A DNA stretch of 64,000 bases from an uncultured Bacteroidales bacterium (GTDB taxonomy: Bacteria; Bacteroidota; Bacteroidia; Bacteroidales; Muribaculaceae), in contig CADAAI010000004.1 in assembly GCA_902785925.1 (NCBI GenBank), positions 1 through 64,000 on the forward strand, in the 5' to 3' direction. A model generated the notes under the pieces. It saw only the letters and a program-made list of their open reading frames with translations. It did no database searches and was not told where the DNA came from. Positions 1 to 9,066 of this stretch are shown here, piece after piece (within the stretch, counting starts at the first letter, position 1; every line of letters starts with the position of its first letter). The translations under genes were made by a program, and so were the position numbers.

Positions 1-285
1 GATGCCGCCTTTTTTGTTATTCACAATCACATTGACAGCCAGGCAGTCATATTTATATAACTTGCCATGCTCGGGCAGCACATAGAACTCCTCAACTTGA
101 CTTGCAGCTTTACCAATGCACCAGCAGAGCAGCATGTTGAAACTCATGCCATGTTTTTTGCTATATCTCAGAAGTTTTGTCACCTCCATCGTCTTCACAA
201 GAGTGACCATTGGCACGGGTGATGACATCCAGAGATTGAATGCTTCTTGGCGATTGCTGTCATGTGGATTAATCTCAGTCTTCAT
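1..285 (-). CDS. CatA-like O-acetyltransferase, N-terminal part (cut by window edge)
   Basis: The first 285 bases read in reverse give an open frame of exactly 95 codons from ATG at 285 with no stop, so the gene continues beyond the left edge. The translation (start MKTEINPHDS, then FNLWMSSPVPMVTL and GMSFNMLLCW) has the pattern of the N-terminal half of chloramphenicol acetyltransferase-like acyltransferases, which transfer acetyl from acetyl-CoA to a hydroxyl acceptor. The catalytic HxxxDG histidine lies in the missing C-terminal part, so neither activity nor drug resistance can be judged; many Bacteroidales carry such genes without proven resistance. The start lies only 4 bases after the stop of the upstream BamE-like lipoprotein gene, so the two are probably co-transcribed. 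Confidence 0.75.
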   Translation of the reverse strand, partial: MKTEINPHDSNRQEAFNLWMSSPVPMVTLVKTMEVTKLLRYSKKHGMSFNMLLCWCIGKAASQVEEFYVLPEHGKLYKYDCLAVNVIVNNKKGGI

Positions 286-289
286 TGTT

Positions 290-616
290 TCAATAATGGC
301 GATAGCGAGGATGATCCTTGACCGAGTTGTAAGCCACAACCTTGCCGTCGTTGTCGAAGGTTACGACGAATATCATTGACTCAGGGCCTGCAATCTCGCC
401 CACCATCTTGCGGTAGCCCCATTCCTCGCCACTTTCGTTGGCGTTCTTGAACAGTGGCGTTCCTAGCAGGTTCTGGATATCGCTCTTAGTCATGCCCATC
501 TCCACTTTGTTGATTTTCACTGTGTCACGCGTAGCAACGCAACTATTTAAACTCACACTCAAAGCTATTGATAGAAGAATAGCTGCAACAGTTGTAATAA
601 TAATGCTGTTTTTCAT
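290..616 (-). CDS. BamE/SmpA-like small lipoprotein
   Basis: 108 residues. The N-terminus is a lipoprotein signal with lipobox-like LNSC around residue 26, so the mature protein should be membrane-anchored. The segment VEMGMTKSDIQNLLGTP followed by a tryptophan-bearing strand and a closing beta segment (IFVVTFDNDGKVVA) is the signature of the SmpA/OmlA/BamE fold, which in other bacteria includes an outer-membrane assembly lipoprotein and several unrelated small lipoproteins. I infer an envelope protein; a true BamE role is not shown. It is followed closely by the acetyltransferase gene. Confidence 0.7.
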   Translation of the reverse strand: MKNSIIITTVAAILLSIALSVSLNSCVATRDTVKINKVEMGMTKSDIQNLLGTPLFKNANESGEEWGYRKMVGEIAGPESMIFVVTFDNDGKVVAYNSVKDHPRYRHY

Positions 617-647
617 TGTCGTAATTTTTAAAATGTTTCACTAAAAA

Positions 648-1208
648 CTATTCTCTTATGCTCACTCCTCCAAGGATGTTACTAGCGATAATGTGGAGGC
701 AGGGAGCACCAGTTATAGATCGCCCCACGGTCTCATTACCCACTCCGCCAATGAAGCTGCGACTCTTTACCTCAATGTTGACGCCAGCTGGCACTAGCAA
801 CTCAACGCCGCCGGCAAAGGTGTGAATGTCAATCTCCTCATCCTCATTGATGACAGCTTGGCGCAAGTCAAGTCGTAGGCCGCCAAAGAAAGCGTCAAGT
901 CGTGCGCCATGAAATGGCTCGCCACGAAAGACGTACTCGTCACCACCAAAACTCACCGCGCAGTTGATGCGCTTGCCGTCCTCCCCCTGAGGTACTGGAC
1001 GCTGGAGCCACTGCTCGGGATTGCGCTGATAGCTGCTAACAATGAGATCCACGCCTATAATAAGTAATAGAACGGGACCCAAATAATCGGTCCAGGGATG
1101 ATTCCATACCCAATCGAACCAATTCAGATGAATAATTCCCCACATGCTCACCAATTTCATCACGGCGGCAACAATAAAAATGATTCCAATAATTTTTCTG
1201 CGTGTCAT
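648..1208 (-). CDS. LiaF-like / cell-wall-active response membrane protein
   Basis: I choose ATG at 1208 (MTRRKIIGIIF), giving 187 residues, because the 33 extra residues of the longer frame are not signal-like and the protein then begins with a typical membrane segment. Two transmembrane helices occupy about residues 5-65 (VAAVMKLV and LGPVLLLIIGVDLIV). The C-terminal half is a chain of short beta repeats with FGG/FAGG/FIGG motifs (AFFGGLRLDL, TFAGGVELLVP, SFIGGVGN, LGGVSI), the hallmark of the LiaF/DUF2154 and DUF5668 families, which sense or respond to envelope stress. No two-component genes lie beside it here, so a signalling partner is not evident. Confidence 0.7.
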   Translation of the reverse strand: MTRRKIIGIIFIVAAVMKLVSMWGIIHLNWFDWVWNHPWTDYLGPVLLLIIGVDLIVSSYQRNPEQWLQRPVPQGEDGKRINCAVSFGGDEYVFRGEPFHGARLDAFFGGLRLDLRQAVINEDEEIDIHTFAGGVELLVPAGVNIEVKSRSFIGGVGNETVGRSITGAPCLHIIASNILGGVSIRE

Positions 1209-1540
1209 AACTATAAAAATTATTTGTTTGCTAGGCTTCATTGCCTGCGTTATTTTAAATAAATCAGGCGGCGCCTCGGCAATGCTCATGCAAGCATGGA
1301 ATTGCACTCGGCTTGCACTGATTTTGACTGCAAAATTGCGGTAAAATTACAACTACAACAAGTTTTTGGGATATTCTGCACAGGTTTGTGACGAATGACA
1401 TGAAATTGGGATTAATTGAACAAAATGTGATGAATGGCTTAGGTTATGCATGATTGTGCCTTGAAAAAGATTTAATAGAAATCATTGCACAATTGCCATC
1501 TTTTGTTTTATCTTTGCATATGCACCAAAAAACTTAGCGT
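1209..1540. other. Divergent intergenic region with one clear promoter
   Basis: 332 bases between the LiaF-like gene and the secreted zinc-knuckle protein. The only strong signal is the promoter box at 1509-1516. No RNA gene or convincing short ORF was seen. Confidence 0.5.
1509..1516 (+). promoter_or_regulatory. Bacteroidales -7 box (TATCTTTG) for the zinc-knuckle/WG protein
   Basis: TATCTTTG matches the TAnnTTTG consensus. A TTG at 1485-1487 lies 21 bases upstream, in the range for the -33 element. Predicted transcription start near 1523, giving a leader of about 18 bases. Confidence 0.6.
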
Positions 1541-3061
1541 ATGAAACGAATATCTCTAATACTTTTGTGTGGGTTGCTCGCAGCAGCAGCCTACGCACAA
1601 ATTCCACAAGTTTCCGACCCGCATTGCGCCTATTGCAATGTGAATCTGAAAACAGGCGAAGCTCACAAGAGCTCTTGTCCCTATTATGAGGCACCAAAGG
1701 AGGAAGAATCTTCTTCCCCCTCGACACACCTGAAAGATTATACACCTATGGCTGATATGTCATCAATTGAGCACGCATTAATTTATGAGGTCGGTGTCAA
1801 CGGGAAGAAACCATGCAGTCATTGCAAAAGCCTCAAACATCATCCTTGGTGTGAGATAATCAATATGCAAAAATGGGCAAAGGATTATCGGGCTAAAGCT
1901 GAAAACGCCACGACTGAAGCTGCACGCAAGCAAGCCTTGTGGGATTATAAACGCATGGTTGACAACTTGAAATTATTTATTAACCTCAATTACACTTTAG
2001 AGGATTCCAAACCTCTTCCCGAGGTGAAGAGCAGACTTAATATAAGCAATGAAGAATATGGAAGGCTTTACAGAGTTGGAGTGAGAGGTTTTAATATGAT
2101 GTGTCCTGTTTGCGGTAGCATGGTTCATGAGAGTTGGTGTCCTTATGCCATGTTACAGTTGATGGCGGTTGAGGCGAAGGACAAAGCAAAAGCAACGACC
2201 ACACTAGAAGAACGCGAAAAGGCGATAATCGATTTTCATGTTTGCGAAGATAACTTATTTGCTTCATATGAACAGAATTTAAAAAAGAAACAACAAGAAG
2301 AGGCACAAAAAGTAAGAGAACAAGTTCTGCAAAACACATCTCCCGATCCCGCTAGTTATCAGCACCTGTCGAGCGTAGACATCAAGAATGGCTATGATAA
2401 GAAAATTGGTTATAACTCTTGGGCCACTGCCTATGGCAAGACATTCCCCAGCGGCGAGGAGATGTGGGTTCTCTATGACCAAGACGGCAACGAGGTGGGA
2501 CAATTCTCAAAGATTGAGACTGCTCAGATACCTGACGCTTTGGATGTCTTTATCGCGCGAGACCTCAATGGCAAATGGGGTGTTTACAACGCTGGCGGCT
2601 ACGCCATAGTTGAGCCGATATATGAAAGTGTTAAGGTGCTTATTGCTCGCGGTAATGGCGAACCCAGAGAGTTTTATGATGTGACACAGCGCGATGGGCA
2701 AGGAATGTTGCGTCATGGCATAATTAATGGTTCTATTGTAAGCGGTGACAATCGCACTATCCCTTGCGCGTGCGACCGCATTGAGTTGATTGACCGCAGC
2801 CCTTCAAATCGCGGTGTTTTGGCAAAAATCACGGTTGACGGACGCATGGGCATTATGGATGCCGACAGCGGCGATGTGATTATCCAACCCGCATTTTCTT
2901 ATCTCAACACCTACTTCACCCGTCGAGGCATGTATTTCATTGCAGGCGACGGCAACAGCCTCGGAGCCTATGATGCTGAGACAATGGAAGAAATTGTCTC
3001 CCCCGGCAGCGGCAACACCCTCGACCAGGTGCGCAGCATCCTTGACCAACGAGACCCATAG
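1541..3061 (+). CDS. Secreted protein with three CCHC zinc-knuckle-like motifs and C-terminal WG repeats
   Basis: 506 residues with a signal peptide cleaved after AAAAYAQ (residue 20). Three Cys/His motifs follow: C29-x2-C32...H42-x3-C46, C92-x2-C95...H100/H101...C104 and C188-x2-C191-x4-H196-x3-C200. The second and third are each preceded by a Y-x-VGV-x-G segment, showing that they are copies of one unit. About residues 110-280 are charged and helical (KA/EE-rich, likely coiled coil). The C-terminal part (about 340-490) contains WG-type beta repeats (DLNGKWGVYNAGGYAIVEP; DGRMGIMDADSGDVIIQP). I infer a periplasmic or surface metal-binding/binding-scaffold protein; no enzyme signature is visible. 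Confidence 0.7.
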   Translation: MKRISLILLCGLLAAAAYAQIPQVSDPHCAYCNVNLKTGEAHKSSCPYYEAPKEEESSSPSTHLKDYTPMADMSSIEHALIYEVGVNGKKPCSHCKSLKHHPWCEIINMQKWAKDYRAKAENATTEAARKQALWDYKRMVDNLKLFINLNYTLEDSKPLPEVKSRLNISNEEYGRLYRVGVRGFNMMCPVCGSMVHESWCPYAMLQLMAVEAKDKAKATTTLEEREKAIIDFHVCEDNLFASYEQNLKKKQQEEAQKVREQVLQNTSPDPASYQHLSSVDIKNGYDKKIGYNSWATAYGKTFPSGEEMWVLYDQDGNEVGQFSKIETAQIPDALDVFIARDLNGKWGVYNAGGYAIVEPIYESVKVLIARGNGEPREFYDVTQRDGQGMLRHGIINGSIVSGDNRTIPCACDRIELIDRSPSNRGVLAKITVDGRMGIMDADSGDVIIQPAFSYLNTYFTRRGMYFIAGDGNSLGAYDAETMEEIVSPGSGNTLDQVRSILDQRDP

Positions 3062-3076
3062 AGCTAAATCTTTTAT

Positions 3077-3349
3077 TAGTGTCCGCTAAAAATCCTCAAA
3101 AGTCATGTAATTAACTGATATTAAAGTCCTAATAGTTTTGGGCTATTATGAGGGCTTGGATTTTGAATGTTGAACTTTTGGACAGCTCCCCCGATGTTGG
3201 TCCACGAGCTCCCCCTCTAAGATAGAGGGGGTTGGGGGGAGTATGATAGACTTAAGGAATTACAATTTTGCAATTTTCATACCCCTCAGTCACTTCGTGA
3301 CAGCTCCCCTGTCTCAGGGGAGCAGCTATCCAATCTTTACCGGACACTA
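3077..3349. mobile_element. IS remnant / MITE with TAGTGTCCG inverted ends, carrying palindromic repeats
   Basis: The segment opens with TAGTGTCCG (3077-3085) and closes with its exact inverse CGGACACTA (3341-3349), as expected for insertion-sequence ends. No transposase frame remains. The interior holds two dispersed palindromes, one at 3209-3249 around CCCCCTCTAAGATAGAGGGGG, ending in GGGGAGTATGA, and one at 3283-3327 around GTCACTTCGTGAC and CCCCTGTCTCAGGGG. The right end read in reverse matches the start of the repeat block at 36721, which also begins TAGTGTCCGG. It is probably a deletion derivative of an IS; the family is not identified. This accounts for the 350-base gap between the flanking genes. 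Confidence 0.6.
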
Positions 3350-3395
3350 TTGTAAATCTTTAGGCCTATGGTTTTGTGGTAAGGTAGTTTTGTTG

Positions 3396-3403
3396 TACCT
3401 TTG
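3396..3403 (+). promoter_or_regulatory. -33/-7 promoter for the LytTR gene (near-leaderless)
   Basis: TACCTTTG at 3396-3403 with TTTG at 3373-3376, exactly 19 bases between. The ATG at 3412 is only 8 bases after the box, so the predicted 5' leader is a few bases or none. Confidence 0.6.
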
Positions 3404-3411
3404 CCATTGTT

Positions 3412-4326
3412 ATGAGTGGAGAAAAGAAACAAACTATCACGATTCGCGTCATCAGCGTGTGCTTTGCGGTGGTGGTGCTGGCGATTTTCAAACCTTTCGG
3501 TCTTGAGGCATGGCAGTGGCAAGCCTATGCCCACTTGATTGCTGTGGGAGGTTTGGGCATTATCTCATGCTTCATTACCGAGGCTTTTTTGGTATACATC
3601 CTCAAAAAACCTGGTTCTCTCGACCATGGAGTGGATTACATCATTCGCCGCAACTTGTGGTTCCAGCTCATCAACACGCCACTCGTTTCGCTCATGATAT
3701 GCCTTTACCGCCATTTTGTGCTTAGCGACAAGGTCGACGGCAATCTCCTTTCGTGGGGCAATTTCTTTGAAACGCTGGTGATTATGGCATTCTGTTCGTT
3801 TGTCATTGGCCTCTATTGGCGTTTCAAGTTCCGTGGCAAGTATCTTGCTGCCGAACTCGAGGAAATGAAGCAGATGAATGAGCAGCTTCAACAATTGCAA
3901 CAGAAATCGATCTCAAAGTTTCCGCTTGCCAATGAACTTGAAAAAGAAGTGCAACCAGCAACAACCCCTCCTAGCACTATCGACCTTGCTGGTACAACTA
4001 GTGAGTCGGTAACAATTCACATCCCCAATCTGCTCTACATCGAGTCGGTGGGCAACTATGTGAAAGTTGCGCAACTGCAAGAAGGCAAAGTAGTTACTCA
4101 CATGCTACGCGCAACATCCAAACAGATAGAGGAAAAACTTATCGACTATCCAACTATTGTTCGATGCCACCGAGCATTCCTTGTCAACCTGCAACAAGTG
4201 GAAAAAATCATTTCGAAAGCGGGAACTATGCAGCTACTCATCAAGCACAGCAATGACTATCTCCCTGTTTCACGAAGTAATATGCCAGGAATAAAACAAG
4301 CTATCGCAACACAAAACCACACTTAA
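3412..4326 (+). CDS. Membrane-anchored LytTR-family transcriptional regulator
   Basis: 304 residues. About four hydrophobic helices fill residues 9-140 (VISVCFAVVVLAIF, HLIAVGGLGIISCFI, NTPLVSLMICLYRHF, FETLVIMAFCSFVIGLYW). A short coiled coil follows (EEMKQMNEQLQQLQQ, about 147-165). The C-terminus (about 195-295) is a LytTR DNA-binding domain: IPNLLYIESVGNYVKV, then RCHRAFLVNLQQVEKI and LPVSRSN, matching the conserved E-x2-x-NY and CHRSFLVN blocks. Such proteins bind promoter direct repeats. The membrane part replaces the usual receiver domain, so the signal is probably membrane-derived. It stands alone, without a histidine kinase gene. Confidence 0.9.
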   Translation: MSGEKKQTITIRVISVCFAVVVLAIFKPFGLEAWQWQAYAHLIAVGGLGIISCFITEAFLVYILKKPGSLDHGVDYIIRRNLWFQLINTPLVSLMICLYRHFVLSDKVDGNLLSWGNFFETLVIMAFCSFVIGLYWRFKFRGKYLAAELEEMKQMNEQLQQLQQKSISKFPLANELEKEVQPATTPPSTIDLAGTTSESVTIHIPNLLYIESVGNYVKVAQLQEGKVVTHMLRATSKQIEEKLIDYPTIVRCHRAFLVNLQQVEKIISKAGTMQLLIKHSNDYLPVSRSNMPGIKQAIATQNHT

Positions 4327-4457
4327 ACTCCACACACTTTTGCAATCTCTTTTATATTTCCAATCAGTGATCAGTGCCTTTTTAATCTTGCTCACCACAT
4401 TAATTCAATGATAACTTTGCGCGTGGAATCACCCACACGCGCTCTTTGACATATTTT

Positions 4458-4556
4458 CTGAATACACTGAGTACACTGAATACACTGAATACACTGAGTA
4501 CACTGAATACACTGAATACACTGAATACACTGAGTACACTGATTCCAGTGATTCCA
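4458..4556. repeat. 9-bp tandem minisatellite (CTGARTACA), 11 units
   Basis: Eleven consecutive 9-base units: nine CTGAATACA/CTGAGTACA followed by CTGATTCCA and GTGATTCCA. Read on the minus strand the array opens with ATGGAATCA and continues in 9-base steps, like the arrays at 31315, 31941 and 51753. It lies just downstream of the convergent C10 protease gene. The ORFs it opens are simple repeats in both directions and are not counted as genes. Confidence 0.9.
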
Positions 4557-4606
4557 TGTTTCCCAGTTTTGATAATTGATGTCAATTGTATGTATTACTT
4601 ATCAAC

Positions 4607-6991
4607 TTATACGCCGAGCAGAATATCGTAGACAGCGGTGACATCGGCCGATGTAATGCTTCCGTCGCCATTTACGTCACCGTTTACTATAGATGAAGAG
4701 TTACTCGTGAGCAAATAGTCGTAAAGAGCTGTAATATCTGCACTATTAACCACTCCGTCGCCGTTCACGTCGCCCCAGGCCTTAACATGATAGGTATAGG
4801 TGTACAATGCTTGTGCTAAATCATCATAGTTATAATAATAGAATTTGGCATAATAATCGCCTGGTTTCAGGTTCTCAAAAGTGAAATGTCCTGTATCTTG
4901 AGAGCCTGCTGAAATGTTGAATGGCAGATTTTTATCTGCTACTAAATAATCTCCATCATTTGATTTTTTGTATAGTTTACCAACGACATAGTCATTATAA
5001 ACACTTGTGCCATTGTTTTTTATTGTTATAACGTATGGTAGGGAGCCTGAGTAGGTGGTGTAATTGTTGGAGGAATTGGCACCTGTCACATAATAAGTCA
5101 TAGACATGCTTGCTGCCGATGGGGCGGCAACAGTCACCGAACCAGTACAGTAAACATTGTTACCTGATTTATCGGCTGTGACCTTTAATGTCTTTGTTCC
5201 TGCCGAGGTAGGAGTATAGCTGATGACAACTGTACTGCTATGGTTTCGGGCAAGATTAAGTGAATTGGCTCCAACTAATTTGCTGTCTTCAAAAAGATAG
5301 AAAGGAATGATATCGGCCAAGCCGTGATTAGTTGCACTGACAGTAACCTCAAGTGGTCGATTCTTTTTCTTTAGCGTGCCATAAGATTTGATCGATGCTG
5401 TAACGCCATTTATCCCTCCATAATTTCTAGCTGATAACATGAGATTGTTACCGTTGATGTAGGCATAAATATAATCGGTACCTGAAAAATGACACGGCAT
5501 CCATGTGCTATTGGCGCTCTCTTTGCTGATGGGACGCAGAAAATAAACGCCGTCAGGATAGTTTTTGCCGAAATACAATGATTTTGTCATTGTTGTTTCT
5601 TCATACCGTCCAAGGGTGTGGTTATTATCCAATGTGTTATAATACTGGTGCAAGGTGTGTCCATCGGCCTCATATACACCCCATCCCAAGTCATAAGTTC
5701 TTGAAACAGGTGAATGATTGGAAAAAACAGCAGTGACATTAATAACAAAGGGGTCGCTGGAGCTGCTGCGGGTATAGGAACTGCTGCTTGTTGCCAACCC
5801 AGAGCATTTTGTCACAGAGTTCCTCTCGGTTGTAGAAACTGTGTTAGGTTCCAGGCCGATGACAATATCTTGTCTCATCACGTATCCATTATTGCCCACT
5901 GCGCTACCTATGCCTCCTCCATTAGGATTGAGCGATGTCAATAAGAAGTAGCCGTCATGGTTACCACTCCAACCCCAGTTGAAATGAAAATAGCCCGCCC
6001 CGTCATAACCATCACACACGAAAGAGTGCCCTCCATTATATTTTAGTCCTCCATATATAACAGGGCGATTGGCCCTGAGTTCGGCCACGATAAGGTCGCC
6101 CCATTGACTATAGGAATAATCAAACCTGAAAAGTTTACGGGCTTTGGTGCTATATTCAAAATACTGAGAAAACACTTCGCAATAATGGTCAGAACCCGAC
6201 CCGCCATCGCCACTTAATCCATAATCCATTTCTACCGATTGCCCGCAATAGCGCATCAGGCGAGCCACGGCAAAATTGGCAGTGACATTGGGATCGGTGT
6301 CGCTACTTGAGTAGGTGGTCTTCATGGCGTTCCAGTTGAAAGTGGTTCCCGCCAATGAGCTGAGGGTAGTGTTTCCACGGTCCCAGTAATAAGCTGGAAT
6401 CTCTCTACTTGTCATGTGGGGCCACTGGTGGTAGTACATCACTTGAGCCATTGATGTGGCGACACAACCGGTGACACAATGATTGGAATTAATTTCAGGA
6501 CATTGCAGATTATAAGGTGAGTTTTGATTCCATTTCGTTTGGATTAATGGTGCTATGGGTGCAGCTTTAGGCATGGCGCTGTATTCGTCGCTTTCGAGTG
6601 AACCAAGAACGGGCAAGCCGCTGTTGTCGCTGTCGTCGAGCGAGGCAATCTCCTCCACATATTGGCTCAGCCACCATTGCATGCTCTCGGGGATGTTGTT
6701 CTCGTCGTAGGTGCCGCTGTCGCTGTAACCCAACACTTGCTGTGTGCGGTCGTCACCGCTGACGATAACCCATCCACATCCAGCCTTCTCGGTGTTGAAC
6801 ACATAGAGGGCTGGCTGGTTTGTGGCCTTGCCTCGCAGCATTCTCGGCGTTGCAGTGGAGATGTTTCCCAGCTGTTTCTTTGCCATGAACTGTGCTGCAA
6901 TAACTCTTGCTGCGTTCTCACTCACAGGCGCCGCCTGCACAAGACCACTCACGAGCCCCATTATCAGGGCAACAAATAATGTCCTTTTCAT
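4607..6991 (-). CDS. C10-family cysteine protease (streptopain/interpain-like) with C-terminal dockerin
   Basis: 794 residues. Signal peptide ends at VQA (20). A Spi-type pro-domain covers about 21-130 (AARVIAAQFM; YVFNTEKAGCGWVIVSGDD). The papain-like catalytic domain (about 145-385) shows the active-site cysteine C176 in VTGCVATSMAQVMYYHQWP, the histidine H322 in GGHSFVCDGYD, and the NWGWSG motif at 338-343. Two or three beta-sandwich regions follow. The last 60 residues are a dockerin with two EF-like loops, GDVNGDGVVNSADI and GDVNGDGSITSADV, each with a helix ending YDYLL/YDILL. Secreted or surface protease is the expected role. It lies 30 bases after the ABC transporter gene and is probably co-transcribed with it. 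Confidence 0.92.
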   Translation of the reverse strand: MKRTLFVALIMGLVSGLVQAAPVSENAARVIAAQFMAKKQLGNISTATPRMLRGKATNQPALYVFNTEKAGCGWVIVSGDDRTQQVLGYSDSGTYDENNIPESMQWWLSQYVEEIASLDDSDNSGLPVLGSLESDEYSAMPKAAPIAPLIQTKWNQNSPYNLQCPEINSNHCVTGCVATSMAQVMYYHQWPHMTSREIPAYYWDRGNTTLSSLAGTTFNWNAMKTTYSSSDTDPNVTANFAVARLMRYCGQSVEMDYGLSGDGGSGSDHYCEVFSQYFEYSTKARKLFRFDYSYSQWGDLIVAELRANRPVIYGGLKYNGGHSFVCDGYDGAGYFHFNWGWSGNHDGYFLLTSLNPNGGGIGSAVGNNGYVMRQDIVIGLEPNTVSTTERNSVTKCSGLATSSSSYTRSSSSDPFVINVTAVFSNHSPVSRTYDLGWGVYEADGHTLHQYYNTLDNNHTLGRYEETTMTKSLYFGKNYPDGVYFLRPISKESANSTWMPCHFSGTDYIYAYINGNNLMLSARNYGGINGVTASIKSYGTLKKKNRPLEVTVSATNHGLADIIPFYLFEDSKLVGANSLNLARNHSSTVVISYTPTSAGTKTLKVTADKSGNNVYCTGSVTVAAPSAASMSMTYYVTGANSSNNYTTYSGSLPYVITIKNNGTSVYNDYVVGKLYKKSNDGDYLVADKNLPFNISAGSQDTGHFTFENLKPGDYYAKFYYYNYDDLAQALYTYTYHVKAWGDVNGDGVVNSADITALYDYLLTSNSSSIVNGDVNGDGSITSADVTAVYDILLGV

Positions 6992-7021
6992 AGCAGATAT
7001 ATTTTTGGGTGGGTGAATATG

Positions 7022-8848
7022 CTAAAACGTCTGCATGTCGACTAGGTGCTTGTAGGTGCCGCCCAGGGCTATAAGCTCGTCGTGCCGGCCTTGCTCCACA
7101 ATCTTGCCCTCGTGCATGACCACGATTAGGTCGGCATTCTTGATGGTCGAGAGGCGGTGGGCGATGACCAGCGTGGTGCGGCCGTGCATGAGTTTGTCAA
7201 GAGCCTCCTGCACCAGGTGCTCGCTCTCGGTGTCGAGGGCCGAGGTGGCCTCGTCGAGGATGAGGATGGGCGGGTTCTTGAGGATGGCGCGCGCGATGCT
7301 GATGCGCTGACGCTGGCCTCCTGAGAGTTTGCAGCCACGGTCACCAATGTTGGTGTCGAAGCCCTGCTCGGTAGCCATAATGAAGTCGTAGGCATTGGCG
7401 ATGCGTGCTGCCTGTTCCACCTCTTCACGTGTGGCGTTTTCCACACCGAAGGCGATGTTGTTGAAGAACGAGTCATTAAAGAGAATCGCCTCCTGGTTCA
7501 CGTTTCCCATGAGGCCACGCAGGTCGGCCACGCGGTAGTTGCGCAGGTCTACACCATCGATAGTGATTGAACCCTCGTTCACGTCGTAGAAGCGTGGCAA
7601 CAGGTCGGCAATAGTGGTCTTGCCCGAGCCACTTTGGCCAACAAGGGCCACCGTCTTACCACAAGGTATATCGATGCTTACATTGTCAATCACCCATGCA
7701 TCCTCGTAGCGGAAGCGCACATTCTGGTACTTGATGCCTTGCTCAAACGACTTCAGCTCCACAGGCTGCTCAGGGTCGGTGATGGGATTCTCGGCGTTCA
7801 TTATCTTGTCGATGCGCTGCATCGAGGCAAGGCCGCGCTGTATGTTGTAACTCGCCTTGGAGAAATCCTTGGCTGGATTGATGATGCTGTAGAATATCAC
7901 CATGTAGTAGATGAACTTGGGCGCTGTGATGGCATTGGTGCCACCCAGAATTAACGTGCCGCCAAACCACAGCACAATCGCAATGGTGGCAGTGCCAAGA
8001 AACTCACTCATGGGATGAGCTAGCTCATAGCGACGACTCATGCGACGCGACAAGTTGCGGTATTTCTCGTTCTCGCCGGCAAAACGGTTCTTCACCTTGT
8101 CTTCGGCGTTGAAGGCCTTGATGATGCGCAATCCACTGATGGTCTCCTCGATATTGCTCATTATGGTACCCAACTGGTTCTGCTGCTCGAGCGACACACG
8201 CTTCAGGTACTTGCCCACGCGACCCATGATAAAACCAGCTATTGGCAGCAAGATGAAAACAAACAGTGTCAACTGCCAGCTCACAAAGAGCATCATTGCG
8301 AGGCACACCACTATCATGATGGGATTCTTGAACATCATGTCGAGCGACATCATAACCGAGTTCTCAACCTCGGTCACGTCACCGCTCATGCGAGCCATCA
8401 CATCGCCTTTGCGCTCACTTGAGAAGAAGCCGATGGGTAGCGACACCATCTTGTTGTAAATCATCGCACGCAGGTCTCTTACCACACCAGTGCGCAACGA
8501 TATCATGAAGTAGGCTGCCATATAGGCGGCACCGGTCTTAAGGCCAGTCATTACGACCAAAGCGGCAGCGATGCACGCCAGTGCCACGCTCTTGCCGCTG
8601 CTAGCTATAATAGTCTGCACATAGTAGTAGAAGTTGTTGACAATCACCTTGTCGATGCTTGCCGACCCCCAAGGGGTGTAGCTGTAGGTCGCCGTGTTTA
8701 TACCGAACAGCATCTCAAGAATTGGAATGATGAGTGCAAACGAGAACAACGTGAGCAACGCGGCTAGGATGTTGAACACGATGTTTAGTGCCAGCTGCTT
8801 TTTATAGGGAGGCACAAAGCGCCTTAATATTTTGAAAAAACCTTTCAT
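7022..8848 (-). CDS. ABC transporter, fused membrane and ATPase domains (MsbA-like exporter)
   Basis: 608 residues. The membrane domain (1-340) has the usual six-helix exporter layout, and the nucleotide-binding domain (about 370-608) is complete: Walker A GQSGSGKT at 404-411, signature LSGGQ at 508-512, Walker B ILILDE at 528-533, and switch histidine H564 in VIAHRLST. This is a half-transporter that should act as a homodimer in the inner membrane. MsbA-type lipid or drug export is the closest match, but the substrate cannot be read from sequence. It heads a two-gene unit with the C10 protease. The -7 box at 8899-8906 supports the start. Confidence 0.92.
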   Translation of the reverse strand: MKGFFKILRRFVPPYKKQLALNIVFNILAALLTLFSFALIIPILEMLFGINTATYSYTPWGSASIDKVIVNNFYYYVQTIIASSGKSVALACIAAALVVMTGLKTGAAYMAAYFMISLRTGVVRDLRAMIYNKMVSLPIGFFSSERKGDVMARMSGDVTEVENSVMMSLDMMFKNPIMIVVCLAMMLFVSWQLTLFVFILLPIAGFIMGRVGKYLKRVSLEQQNQLGTIMSNIEETISGLRIIKAFNAEDKVKNRFAGENEKYRNLSRRMSRRYELAHPMSEFLGTATIAIVLWFGGTLILGGTNAITAPKFIYYMVIFYSIINPAKDFSKASYNIQRGLASMQRIDKIMNAENPITDPEQPVELKSFEQGIKYQNVRFRYEDAWVIDNVSIDIPCGKTVALVGQSGSGKTTIADLLPRFYDVNEGSITIDGVDLRNYRVADLRGLMGNVNQEAILFNDSFFNNIAFGVENATREEVEQAARIANAYDFIMATEQGFDTNIGDRGCKLSGGQRQRISIARAILKNPPILILDEATSALDTESEHLVQEALDKLMHGRTTLVIAHRLSTIKNADLIVVMHEGKIVEQGRHDELIALGGTYKHLVDMQTF

Positions 8849-8898
8849 TTATTGCCTTAATATACATTATCATGCGGCCCTTTCACCACATCACGTTG

Positions 8899-8906
8899 CA
8901 AATATA
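8899..8906 (-). promoter_or_regulatory. -7 box (TATATTTG) for the ABC transporter/C10 protease unit
   Basis: Minus-strand TATATTTG about 50 bases before the ATG at 8848. The remaining 218-base spacer to the glucosaminidase gene shows no other signal. Confidence 0.5.
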
Positions 8907-9066
8907 CAAAAAAAACGCAACTCTCAACATTAAGCTTTATCAATTATGCATTAAAGAATTGCCGAGTCAATTGTCATTAATCACTCAAAGCCGCATGGCT
9001 GTGAAACCAGCATCTAATGAAATAATCCATAATTGTCAGCAATTGTCTAAAAAAAGTGCAGTTAAT

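Noticed and set aside
4400..4631. Frames of about 61 codons on both strands over the minisatellite
   Set aside because: They consist only of 3-residue repeats produced by the 9-bp units.
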